NCBI GenBank assembly: GCA_026315105.1
Contig: CM048747.1
Span: 281,237,654 to 281,301,653 of the forward strand
DNA from: Locusta migratoria
Lineage: Eukaryota > Arthropoda > Insecta > Orthoptera > Acrididae
Reading direction: 5' to 3'
Length of the DNA: 64,000 nucleotides
Shown: positions 22,516 through 33,049 of the stretch, piece after piece
How positions within the stretch are numbered: position 1 is the first letter of the stretch
How the letters are laid out: every line of letters starts with the position of its first letter
The notes under the pieces: model-generated
Databases searched by the model: none
Seen by the model: the letters and a program-made list of their open reading frames with translations, nothing else
Told to the model about the DNA's origin: nothing
Translations under genes and position numbers: made by a program

Positions 22516-23687
22516 ATGTCAGATCCAGAAAATCTTGCCACGGAGATTGACCACCTTCAGCTGGTTTTCAGCAGAAATGGATACTCCTCCAGAGACATCC
22601 AGAGGGCACTTCATACAACCAGCCAAGCACAGAATGCAGAGAAGGAGCCGGAGGAGGCAAAGAAGGTGGCATACCTACCATATACTGGTCCTATTTCTGC
22701 GAAGATCAGCAGAATTCTTATGAAGTATGACATTAAGAGCATATTCTGCCCACCTGCCAAAATTGGGACAATGCTGGGAAGTGTGAAAGATGACCTGGGA
22801 CTACGTAAACCCGGCATTTACAGCATCCCGTGTCAGTGTGGGATGTCATACATCGGCCAGACCATCAGGACGGTGAATATAAGGTGCAAAGAACACCAGA
22901 GGTGCACCAGACTCGGACAGGCAACCAAGTCAGCCATAGCAGAGCACTGACTTGAGTATGGCCACACAATGGACTATGACAAAACCAAAATTGTGACACA
23001 GACCCCAAGATTCTGGGACAGCATCATAAAGGAGGCCATCGAAATAAATGTCACTGACAACCTAATAAACCGAGATAGCGGTTACCAGCTAAGCACAGCA
23101 TGGAGTCCGGCTCTGGAACTTGTTAAGGCCCAGTGGAAGGGACCAAATAACTCCACAAGAAGTAGCAACAACTCAGAAGTGGCGCTAAGCGGGAGCGGAC
23201 CGAGAATGGAGCGCCTGACACCGGATGGACCTCAAACAGCTGCCATAGCAGCAGATGTCGGCCAAGACGGGCGCGGACGTCCATTGGAGCATGTGGGCAG
23301 CCACAACATCTCAGGAGCAGCGCGAGGTGGGCGCGGACCAAGAACAGAGCACCTGACGCCAGGCTGGCCTCAGACAGCTGCACCGACCACAGATGGTGGA
23401 CAAGATGGGCGCAGACGTCCGTTGGAGCACAAGGGAAGCCACAACACCTCAGGATCAGCGCCAGACGGGCGCGGACCGCGGAGGGAGCAGCCAACGTGGG
23501 AGGGGCCTCAGAGAGTTGCCGCTGCCACAGATGGCGGCCGATTGGGGCGCGGACGTCCGACGGAACGCCAGGGAAGAGACAACACCCTACAAGCAGCGCC
23601 AGCTGGGCGCGGACCGCAAACAGAGCGCCTAGCGTCTGCTGGGCATAAATACTGGACTAGGTCCTCCAAAAACGGCAGTCTCAGGTA
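22516..23687 (+). pseudogene. PLE GIY-YIG endonuclease with a 46-residue-repeat extension
   Basis: The GIY-YIG motif is intact around 22815-22870 (PGIYSIPCQCGMSYIGQT), followed by EHQRCTRLGQATKSAIAEH, a conserved Penelope block. An in-frame TGA (22948-22950) interrupts, but the same frame continues (LEYGHTMDYDKTKIV) to 23687. From about 23190 the protein consists of 46-residue repeats starting GRGPR at 23191, 23329, 23467 and 23605 (exactly 138 bp apart), rich in G, R, P and D. The endonuclease would nick the target for integration; the role of the repeats is unknown. Confidence 0.82.
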
Positions 23688-23800
23688 GCACCTGAAGAAG
23701 GCAGCGAGTTACGCGGCCGAAATATTGTGCCAGAACGACGCATACATCCGGCAGTAATCCCGTTTATTCAAAATGTCAAGATCTCGCCGGGAAAGCATGA
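22516..23800 (+). mobile_element. Penelope-like element, 5'-truncated
   Basis: Contains the C-terminal part of the PLE polyprotein (GIY-YIG), a repetitive extension, a stop at 23685-23687, the hairpin motif ACCTGAAGAAGGCAGC...CGAAATATTGTG just after the stop, and the terminal CGCCGGGAAAG at about 23788-23798. The RT domain is missing by truncation at the left boundary. Confidence 0.8.
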
Positions 23801-24485
23801 AGAATTACTTTTATGTTCTTTCACTACAGTTCCATTCTCTGATAGCTCGCGCGAAAAAGGAACACCTAAATCTTTCTGTGTGCGATCTGATTTCTCTTAT
23901 TTTTGTTACCTGACATGTTGTCTTATTTTATTCTGATGATCATGTCTTCCTATGTAGGTGGGTGATAACAAAATATGTTCGCATTCGGAAGAGAGAGATG
24001 GTGAAAGAAATTTCGCAAATAGATCTCGATGTAACAAATAACGCCTTTCTTTTAATGATTTCCACCCCAACTAGTGCATCATTTCCGTGACACTCTCTCC
24101 TCTATATCTCGATAATAGAAAACAAGCTACCCTTCTCTGAATTTTCTCTAAATTGCCGATCAGTCCCACCTGGTATGGATGTCACAATGCTCAGCAGTAC
24201 TCGAAAACAGGTCGCACAATTGTAGTGTAGGCAGTTTGCTTAGTAGAAGTGTTGCATCTACTAAGTATTCTGCCAATGAAACGAACTCTTTGGTTCGCCT
24301 TCCCTACACTATTTTTTATGAATTATTACCAATTTAAGTTGTTGGTAATTGTTAATCCCAGGTATTTAGGATAATTAACGGCCTGTAGATTTGATGTATC
24401 GCGTAAATGAAGTTTAACAAATTTTTTATAGTGGCCATATCGATGGCATCACATTTATCGTTATTAAGGGTCAATTGCATATTCA
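23801..24485 (-). pseudogene. CR1/Jockey-type LINE, C-terminal fragment
   Basis: Minus-strand frames, with several shifts, show LTLNNDKCDAIDM, then YLGLTITNNLNW, RVRFIGRILSRC, VRPVFEYC (stop) ALWHPYQVGL, RRVACFLLSRYRGESVTEM and finally IREIRSHTERFRCSFF near 23870. This is the region after the RT catalytic core. The 5' side is cut at the SINE that begins at 24486. Confidence 0.65.
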
Positions 24486-24676
24486 TATGTTTGTAAAGCT
24501 TATGGGACTTAACTGTGGGGTCATCAGTCCCTAAGCTTACCAACTACTTATGAACTAACTTATACTAAAGACAGCACAAACATCCATGCCCGATGGAGGG
24601 TTCGAACCTTCGACGCGGGAGGCCGCGCGATCCGCAACGTGACGCTCCAGACCGCTCGACTGCTCCCGCGCGGCCA
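24486..24676 (-). repeat. SINE family A variant head (GCGCGGGAGCAGTCG type)
   Basis: Tail and body match family A (GTTTGTAAAGCTTATGGGAC, GGGGTCATCAGTCCC). The head complement (GCGGGAGGCCGCGCGATCCG) is unlike the main head and matches the head at 26.86 kb. It is a second variant tRNA-like head joined to the same tail. Confidence 0.75.
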
Positions 24677-25179
24677 TTTATTGTCGCTAGAGATCATATG
24701 AACCTACTTCTTGAATGGCAAGCTAGACGTAAAAGGCAGTGAAATGTTTCTAAATCGAAGTAACCCCTTTATATGTAAACGCAACATATGCAAAGTAAGT
24801 TCGTAGTTTGAACAAACGGCGATCATAGTACGTAGTACTTAGAAATTTAGAAATACTGGTAGGCAACGAAGGTCCTCTAAATCTGCACAGTTTTCAACAG
24901 ATGGCACGTGCTACGGTGTTGTTTTATAGTAGCATTCTTGAATTTATCTTTGATATGTTTACAAACACTACAAGCGTCCTTTATCAAAACATTCTACGAA
25001 TATCTTGTAATGTAATGAGTACTTTACTTATGAAACGATTGACATCTATATAATATCCAGTGTTTCTTACACAAATAAGCTATTTCTTTCTGCTATAGGT
25101 TTGGCTACGTTTCCTACAGTAGGGGTGGGATGATATATTATTCACTTTTCTTAGTCTCTTCACCCTTAGTGAGGGGCTG

Positions 25180-25618
25180 CGTGGTGTGCAATGTCAACTC
25201 ACGGAATAATCGGTGCGATGTTCCTTGATGGTACGGTGACTACCGATCGTAGGAGAAGCTGTTGGAAAATTTCATCCTCATAATATAAAGTAACTCTCTG
25301 GTTCATGCAAGACGGAGCTCGACCCCATCGAAGCAGAAGAGCGATGACCTACAGGAGCACTTTGGGGAACGCATTCTGGGTATGCAGTACCGTGATTGGC
25401 TGCCATATTCTTCTGATCGTTACATAAGCGACTTTTTTACTGAGCTAAATAAAGACAAGAACCACAGAACCATTGGTGAGCTGAAACCAACCATACAGGA
25501 GGTCTTCGACAACTTCTATCTTCTGTTACTTCCGTGGGTCGTGCAGAATTTCGCTATTCGTCTACACCGCGTTATCGCCACAGAAGACAGGCGTATAGAA
25601 CAAGTCGTAACCTAAGTG
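25180..25618 (+). pseudogene. Mariner/Tc1-like DDE transposase remnant
   Basis: Three frames together give CAMSTHGIIGAMFLDGTVT, then FMQDGARPHRSRRAM (the central D with the following H), then HFGERILGMQYRDWLPYSSD, DFF and KNHRTIGELK. These match in order the pattern of insect DDE_3-type transposases, in which a W-PP-SPD-DFFLWG block carries the third acidic position. At least two frameshifts and a stop break it. The N-terminal DNA-binding part and terminal repeats are not seen. Confidence 0.55.
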
Positions 25619-26856
25619 CGATGTTTACGGGTTGAATAAACTGTGTGCTTGCCGTAGTATGTAACTAATTTACGTTTTGTTTCGTGTGGTTCAATAATTG
25701 TTGCGCTAGAGAGATAGGGATAGAGAAGCGAGATGGGTGCAACTCATTAGGCCGTTTCTTATAAGCTCTGTTTCAAGCCCCTCAGGTCGTTTCGTTTCAC
25801 AACCTCCTCTTGCTTCTCCCATTCTGTGTGTAGAGTCTTCTTGTTTCCGTCTTACAATGACAACTTTCTTTGGCCTTTCTTGTAGCCTCATAACATGCTG
25901 ATAGCTCTTTAAACGTCGTTTCTCCACTTCTTTAGTTCTACTTCCATGAACTTGAATTCGCGTTCTGACATCAATGTTTGGAATCTTATCCATCTCTGTG
26001 ATTAGAACTCATTCTCAGAAAGTTCATTTACATTTTTCCTTTTACCTTGTTTCGTCTCGGTATAAAATTAGTTGTATCTTATCAGAGAATAATACAAGGT
26101 AGACAAGTACTAACTAAATTGTGTAAAAAACCAATAAAAGGACACATGAGTCAGTAATTAAAAGAATATACCGACACGAAACAAGGTAAAATGTAAATTC
26201 TGTAATTTATCCCTTCTATATTTATGCCATGTTATTCATTTACTATGCAAATATAATCTTTTTGAGAAAAGTATTATTAAATCCATCTTATTATATAATT
26301 ACAAGAGTATGACATTCTCTCAAAATATTCTTTATGGCTTTTTTTTGATTAACAGCCAGCTGCTGCAGATTGAACCAGATCGCTCAGCACAGTGCCAATC
26401 CTACAGGTCGACATTAATTTTACGGGAGTAGATCTGAGGTTCTCGTCTTTTGCCAGTTTTAAACGTTAAATGGTGAACTTCTTGCAATTCTAAATGGCCA
26501 CTTTGTCTATGACACAAATAAATTCAAGAGAAAATAGAATGGATAGACTTCATAAGATTGCACATTATGCAACGCACGGTAACTCCATTCTGTGCGTTTG
26601 ACCGATGGGATTATCTTCCAAAAGCCAGTACCTATACATGTGAGCAACCAATTATTGTCGTTTTTCATATATATGTACAGGAAGGAGTTAAGATAGATAC
26701 ACAAATTCGAATATTACATAAAATTCGCAGTAGAATCACAGGATTAAAGGGGCAAGAAGTACACTGTATATAAATTTTTCTCGGAAAGTGACAAAATGTG
26801 AAGTACTAATACGCTGTTGTGCTGCATATCGATAAAATAAGGAACGCCACGTTATG
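25619..26856. other. No gene recognised
   Basis: AT-rich sequence. Short ORFs on both strands have no family resemblance. Confidence 0.4.
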
Positions 26857-26985
26857 GATCGCGCGGCCTCCCGCGTCGGAGGTTCGAATCCTCCAACGGG
26901 CATGTATGTGTGTGTTGTCCTTAGGATAGTTTAACTTACTTTAAGTAGTTTGTATGACTAGCGACTGATGACCAACATTTAAATG
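26857..26985 (+). repeat. SINE family A variant, 5'-truncated
   Basis: GCGCGGCCTCCCGCGTCGGAG, B box GGTTCGAATCCTCC, GGGCATGTATGTGTG, then AAGTAGTTTG and a shortened tail. The head matches the variant at 24.6 kb. Confidence 0.65.
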
Positions 26986-27027
26986 TTTTGATAAAATAAG
27001 GAACTGTACAAAGTATAAAGTTCATAT

Positions 27028-27102
27028 AAACGAAGAATTTTTTGGTACTTACAATTTGTCTAAGTACCTAAATTTATGTAAGTATTTTAAAATTCTTCGT
27101 TT
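27028..27102. repeat. Small imperfect hairpin
   Basis: Arms of about 26 bp (AAACGAAGAATTTTTTGGTA at the left, TTTTAAAATTCTTCGTTT at the right) with a loop of about 23 nt. Could be a MITE end pair or chance. Confidence 0.5.
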
Positions 27103-27327
27103 CCTGTACAGATACCTGCAGAAGGGCAGTAATTGCTCGAAAAAGGTTGTAAATAAATCTGCAACTTTGCAACTGGTGACTGTTTATTTTTCTAACCCAT
27201 TTAATAGATTAAAATACAAAATCTGGTGGATTAAAGTCTGGCAGACAGAGTGTTGCCAAGAGACATGACACAGTGGCGGATTTGGCCTTTTGGCCTATGT
27301 CGCAATAGACTTAGACTGGAGAGTACA

Positions 27328-27665
27328 CACAGCTCGTTTTGTTTTATCACGTTACGGTGGGGAAAGCGTCACGGAAATGTTGCACGAATTGGGGTGGGAA
27401 TCGTTAAAAGAAAGACGTTATTCATTGCGGCGTGATCTGTTTGCGAAATTTCAATTACCGACTTTACTTCTGGATGTGAAAATATTTTGCTAGCAGCCAA
27501 CTACTTAGGGAGACATGACCATCCCAACAAAATGAGAGAAATCAGATCAAAAACAGAACGATTTAGGAGTTCTTTCTTCCCGCGCGCTCTTAGAGAATGG
27601 AACGGTAGAGAAAAGTTATAAAATTGGTTAATGAACCCTCTGCAGAGTATCTATGTAGATGAATA
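27328..27665 (+). pseudogene. CR1/Jockey-type LINE, 3' terminal coding fragment
   Basis: Encodes ARFVLSRYGGESVTEMLHEL, GWESLKERRYSLRRDLFAKF, then after shifts KMREIRSKTERFRSSFFPRA and REWNGREKL. It ends with a stop and GTATCTATGTAGATGAATAG, a LINE 3' tail. Same superfamily as the minus-strand fragment at 23.8-24.5 kb. Confidence 0.65.
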
Positions 27666-30372
27666 GGTAAGGACATAAAAGCACTCAGCCCACGGTTAAA
27701 TCTCAAAGATTTATGCCAAAACATGCCTGCAAACGAAGTTCATGGGAGAGGAGTTCACCGTGTTGTGGGAGCCCTGCAGTCAGCGTGTGTTGGCGCCTCC
27801 GCCTTTATAGCTGGGCGCTAACGGAGCCGGCAGTGCGGCCAGAGCAGAGCGAGGTGGAGGCAGTGAGCGCCGAGTGCGGCTGTGAGTGGCGGCCCGTGTC
27901 GCCTCTCCACTCACAGCTGGTGGCCGCCTCTCCCGCAGAGGCCACGGAACACACGCTGCCGCAGGACGCCCCGCTGCCTCTGCTCCTTAATGGCTTCCAA
28001 AGGAGCAAAAGAAAATAGACCAACCGATTGTCGCCTTACAACATCGCATGTTCCACAAAAATTATCTACCACTCCTGTTGGTTTAATCCTACCGAAAAGC
28101 TGGATACGTCGCAGTAACTACAGGCCAAATTACGCCCACAGAATGAAAATATGAAGCGTTTTGGTAATACATCTATCACCAGAGTTTTACGATCCAGGAA
28201 GTTTTAGATCAGTGCAAACTCCGCTGTGTAGTGAAAACTAAATTCTGGAAACATCCCCCAGGCTGTGGCTAAGCCATGTCTCCACCATATCCTTCGTTCC
28301 ACGAGTGCCAGCTCTGCAAGGTTCGCTAGAGAACTTGTAACGATTCTGTTTCCCCTCCCAAATAGTAACAAAGGAACGTTCTTAAATGAAACACGATCTG
28401 CTCAAAATCAATTTATTATAATTAAACATTCAGATGACATTTCCTCTCATGTAAAGCAGATAATGATATTCACAATATGTTTTACAAATGTTACACGTTG
28501 AGATACAAAAAATGACTGGCTGAGTCAAAGGTCGGAGGTTTTGCAAAACAGAATGCTATTAGATTGGTTACACAGGGGCTTGAAATTATCGTTAGCCCTA
28601 AGCTCCCCAAAGTAAATAGGCAGATCTCAAAAGAATAAAATAAGGGACCGAATCCAACAAGACCGATTCATATAACCCTCCAGCAAGTGCGTCACCTTAC
28701 CCACACAGATTATCATTGGCGAAAGCGTCTCAGGCTCGCAGGCAGCAGGCGGTGGGAGCGGATGAGGTGAAATTTTTTATCCGACCGTAATTGCTGCGAC
28801 CTGTTAAGCAGGGTCGACATGTAACTTAACACAGCGTCACTGGCGTCGGCGTCACTACGCAGTTGCTGTGCGATTCTATCACGCTAGTAGACTAATCAAT
28901 ATTTTGCATAGGTGAGACAAAGGCCACTTGGCACAAATCGATCAATCACTTGCGTAATAAGATCTGTAAAAACAATGCCCGATTCGCAAAGGCGCGAATG
29001 CTCAAATAGAGACTTCTAGCAAAACGAAAACTAAACTGTGGCCGCTCACAGCGTAACCACAGGCCAATGTAACGTCCGCGAAGTAAACACAAGTTCTACA
29101 AGGTCCGAATCTTCGAAATCACACACAAGTCTAACCAGAGGACCGTTTAAGACGATGTCCTCCCCGCGAATCTAAACGTGTCTCCCGAGGTCCGTACACT
29201 TCGGACGCTCAAACAGGAGACTAGCGGGGTCCGTACACTTCGGACGCTCAGACACGAGAGACTGTTCGAGCTCCGTACACTTCGGACGCTCAAACCGGAG
29301 TCTTCCGAGGTCCGTACCCCTCGGACGCACAAACAGGAGTCCACGTACGTCCTCGCGCTCTGCCGCAGCTCACGGCAAGAGCCGGGCGGCCACACCCACG
29401 CGCGAAAAGACGCACCAATATCTGCTAACGGCTAATAGTCAAACCAATCGGATGGCGTAGCGCCGTTGAAAAAATTGTTTAGCTGTCATACTAAAATACT
29501 CTGCCGAATCAGGACGCGTTCTCTGTGGCTGCCAAGAGGCTCCGCCCACGCCACAAAAAACTACCCGCGGATTTCACCGTTCCCAGGGTGAATGCTCTGC
29601 AAGGAATTTCACCTTGCTCCTAGCTACAGTCACACGACCTAAAAATGTTAACGTTGTGCTATATATACAGCCGCTGGAGCCAAACCCCTGGGGCCCCAGA
29701 CGGGCAGAAAGCTTTCCTCTCAACCTAACCATTTGTCTCACTGTATTCAAACTCTGCTGCTTTCTAGGAAGTATTTTTAGATAACGCCTAAGGGCAATAC
29801 GTCTCCATAAATAGCCCGGGGCCCAGACCACTCTGCTATTGTTTGTATCCGGCTAATTCCTCTCTTGCGAAACGGCCGAATGACTAAAAAGGCAGTCCCC
29901 ACTATCGCCCACTGTAAACCGCGGGCCAGAATTGCAAAGCATTCCACACACTCTGCCGCCTTTAGCGTCGGCGCCATACAGGTCAAGCCAGCCCCTCTCG
30001 TCCTGCCCCGAAGGCAAGCGAAAGTTGGTGGGAGGGGAAGACCCCCAAGAGCGTCTCTGCTCTGCACTGCCAGGCCATGCCCAACACGTAAAACCACTTT
30101 TTAGCAGCCAAGCTGCGCCAATAAACATTAAAATCCCAAAATTTTCATATAAACATAGAATGTACTACACTCCCAAGAGAAAGGTACAGTAACACAAGGT
30201 TAGTATGAAAAATAGACTAATTACAGCCCACGTCTCACAAACTTCTGTGACGTTTGGAAAATAGGAGGCGAGGTACTGGCGGGAGTAAAGCTGTGTGGAC
30301 AGACCGTGAAGTGTGCCGGCATAGATCAATCAATAGGGCACTTGCCTGTGAATAACAAAAGTCCCGGTTCCT
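27666..30372. other. No gene recognised; GC-rich islands
   Basis: GC-rich blocks lie at about 27770-27990 and 29120-30120. Several ORFs of 70-106 codons are open there on both strands, which GC-richness alone explains. A TATA-like CTTTATAGC sits at 27803 and a TATATATAC at 29660. The block may contain LTRs of an unrecognised retroelement; I cannot support a gene. Confidence 0.35.
29187..29345. repeat. Tandem repeat, four units of about 40 bp, each a mini-hairpin
   Basis: Units start at about 29189, 29228, 29270 and 29309. Each carries the self-complementary TCCGTACACTTCGGA (the last is TCCGTACCCCTCGGA), followed by CGCTCAAAC-type sequence. One frame keeps a repeated VRTLRTL peptide, a by-product of the repeat. 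Confidence 0.75.
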
Positions 30373-30966
30373 GTTCAAACCATTGTTCAAATGTTCAAAT
30401 GGTCTAATATGTTGTAAATTAATAATGTCGCGTTAAAATGGGAGCAGGCTTGACTTCGAAGGCAACTGAACACAGCCTTATACTGAAAGCACGTTTATTA
30501 CGAACTTAACATACACGCAGTACTGACTGCCTCTCGGCAGAGTGCTCTGCTATTTATACACAGACAGAATGTACCAGAAATTAGAAGAACAGTTAACATA
30601 AGAAACAAGTAGAATTTACAAGTGAACAAAAGAAAGATGTAGAACATTCTGCAATTGTTAATTACAAAGAAATAAATTTTTGCCGGTGGGCGGGATTGAA
30701 CGGGAAACCTTCAGCACCACAGTCGGTGAAGCTATCCCCTGCGCCACGCCGGCAGTCGGTGTTCAAATGTTCAAATGTTTGTTAAGCTTAAGGGATTTAA
30801 CTGCGGGGTCATCAGTCCCTAAACTTACAAACTACTTATGAACTACCTTATACTAAACATGACACAAACATCCATGCCCTAGGGGGGGATTCGAACCCCC
30901 GACGGCGGACGGTCGCGCGCACCACAACACGGTGCTCCAGTACGTACGGCTAATCGACCGCGGCCC
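30373..30966 (-). repeat. SINE family A, tail split by a 360-bp insert
   Basis: The main body is 30765-30966 inverse (GGGGTCATCAGTCCC, GGATTCGAACCCCCGAC, variant head GGCCGCGGTCGATTAGCCG). Fragments of its CAAATG-rich tail lie at 30373-30397. CCCGGTTCCTG occurs just left (about 30362-30372) and just right (about 30965-30975), so the SINE plus its insert entered as one unit. Confidence 0.7.
30398..30760 (-). mobile_element. tRNA-like/TATA/poly(A) composite insert
   Basis: Read on the minus strand: a tRNA-like block at 30754-30682 with pairing ends (TGCCGG and CCGGCA), A-box-like TGGCGCAGGGG and B-box-like CGTTCAATCCC; an AT-rich spacer; a TATA box GTATAAATAGCAG at about 30555; an initiator-like CAGTCAGTACTG; and AATAAA at about 30500. 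This looks like a solo LTR or small non-autonomous element beginning with a tRNA-like sequence. It interrupts a SINE tail. Family unknown. Confidence 0.45.
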
Positions 30967-31059
30967 CGGTTCCTGCATACAGTTGTAATCCGCCAGGAAT
31001 TTTCATCCCTCATCATATATTCATCACTTTTATGAGCTGCGGCTATATGTAGACATTGG

Positions 31060-31275
31060 TAGTCTGCATACGTATGTTCAGTAAACATTTGTCTGAATAC
31101 CTACGTCCATACTGTTGTCTACGTGTAGCTGTCACTCAGAAAACAGAGGAATATATGATGATGGATATAATTCCAAAATGTGTGATTTTGAAGTCATGCT
31201 GTACCTGATGTGTGGCTTGCAATAACTGCGACCAATCTGGTTTCTCTGCACCACTATCGATTAATTTGATCATGG
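31060..31275. repeat. Unclassified dispersed repeat, copy 1
   Basis: Shares ordered blocks with 47330-47515: ACGTGTAGCTGTCACT, GAGGAATATATGATGATGGA, CCTGATGTG and GATTAATTTGAT. Divergence is high. No coding potential. Confidence 0.5.
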
Positions 31276-31424
31276 TGGCCTTTATTCTTTTCTTTCTCCA
31301 CACCGAGGGGTGGAATGGGCTGTTTCAAATCCGGCCCATAAAGAGTCACGGTTCTATTCAACCAATTGTCACACGAACTTATGGTGGGGAAAGGAGGGGT
31401 TCCCAATTGCCTCCAAATATCATC

Positions 31425-31592
31425 AAATATTTCTAAATCTAAGGGACTTAACTACATTGGTCATACAAACTACTTCATCTAATTTATGCTAAAGGAAGCA
31501 GATGCGCCCATTGCCGAGGGAGGACTCTAGCCTCCAACGGCGAGCAACCACGCTCCCCACAGCAAGACGCCTTAGAACGCTCGGCCACTTTA
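31425..31592 (-). repeat. SINE family A, highly diverged
   Basis: Inverse blocks AAATATTTCTAAATCTAAGG, CATTGGTCATACAAACTAC, CCTCCAACGGCGAGC and GCTCGGCCACTTTATG keep family A order with a deletion in the middle. Confidence 0.5.
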
Positions 31593-31705
31593 TGAAAGAC
31601 TAAGAAGCACACCTGTATTTTGTGCAGGGTGGTGGCGGCTTGTTGCTTGCTAATATAGTTGTGTGTGTGCGTGTGGGCTTCCGGTAGACAGATGACCCAA
31701 ACTAC

Positions 31706-32345
31706 TTGCACAGTACGGAAAAGATGCGTGGAGCATGAGCGTCACACACGTCTACTCCAGAGCAACAAATCAGCCATAGCAGAACACTGCATTTTCACGG
31801 GACACTCCATGGATTATTCTGCAACATAAATTTTATCAACGACCAGATCTTTTGGGGATTCCATCATAAGGACTCCACGAAAAGATCTTATTAATCGGAA
31901 CGGCGGCTTTCAAATGGATAAATCATGGGACCCTGTAATTTCTTTAATCGCTACACAGAGACAAAGATATACATCTAGCGCAATTTCTGACGAAAACTAT
32001 ATTTATTTCGACCGCCGCACTTTAGCTGCGCGAAGGTGCATTCCGACAGATGTCGCGAATGTAAGTACACTATTACACAGATGCGGCCCGCTTCTTCTGC
32101 AGAGTGCGTCAAATTTGACGGGGGGGGGGGGGGGGGGGGGGGCGCAGTTAACCGTTCTCACCGCGCAGACGCCGCCACGCCAATCTTTGGTATATATGCA
32201 CCATTGATCTTCATCTCGTACTCACCTGAAGATGGCTGCATGTTTGTCAGCCGAAATATCGTGGTAACACGTCTACGTGATATGGCTGCAAGCCGGAAAT
32301 GTGATGAACTAATCAATACGCCAGGAAAACTTCAAGATACAAAAG
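31706..32345 (+). pseudogene. Penelope-like element, 3' fragment
   Basis: Encodes TVRKRCVEHERHTRLLQSN, KSAIAEHCIFTGHSMDYSAT, a stop, then RSFGDSIIRTPRKDLINRN, the segment after YIG in PLEs. The non-coding 3' part carries a run of 23 G (32120-32142), then the hairpin motif ACCTGAAGATGGCTGC...GCCGAAATATCGTGG at 32224-32265, and ends near CGCCAGGAAAACTTC. The GIY half is truncated. Confidence 0.75.
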
Positions 32346-32604
32346 AGAATAGGAGGTTCCCACATCCGAATGTGTTAACATCGGCGTCGTACCGAAACCC
32401 CGCTTCGTTTACACCATTTGCATACATTTAGAAAGTGTTGACAGTTAGAATACATGGTCGGAAAAAATAGTGTATCTGGTAAGACTATGACGACTTTAAT
32501 ACGATGACGGTAGACGCAACCTGGGAGATATACTAAATACTATTATTTGCTTTCCATACTTTCTTCCCACAGCTGCTTTTTGTATTATAATGCAGATTTC
32601 TATC

Positions 32605-32661
32605 TATATAAGAGGTCTATGCAACTGTGCAACTATGACAGTTGCATAGACGGCTTATATA
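32605..32661. repeat. 24-bp-arm hairpin
   Basis: TATATAAGAGGTCTATGCAA...ACTGT pairs with ACAGTTGCATAGAC...TATATA around a 9-nt loop, with one or two mismatches. Confidence 0.7.
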
Positions 32662-33049
32662 CAGGGTGAGTGATGAATGAGGAAAAATATTTCGTGTAAA
32701 TTGTCACACACTGAGCTACAAACATAAATTCGTTTTCCGGATGTTTCTCTGTCAATAAATGACAATGAAGCTGACTGGCAAAAATCTGGAAATATGAAGT
32801 GGACTTACAGCACCTTTCCCTGTAAAAACTAGCCACGATACATACCGGCAAGGGAAAACAGTACGAGATAGATGTGAGCGCTGTCATTGCTCGCAAGACC
32901 GAGATTGCAGTACTATTGGTCTGCTTTCATATTTCCTGTCACAGATTTTTAGGATCACGCTTGTCCAGCGAGGAGGGAATGTTGGATTCCTCCCTTTTGC
33001 CACCTGTCTTTGACGTCGTATGGGTCTGTGTATCCCCTTCGACCTGAGT
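32662..33049. other. No gene recognised
   Basis: Only short open frames; nothing familiar. Confidence 0.4.

Noticed and set aside
27713..28018. 101-codon ORF in a GC-rich island
   Set aside because: Open in three frames at once; composition explains it. No domain or splice context was seen.
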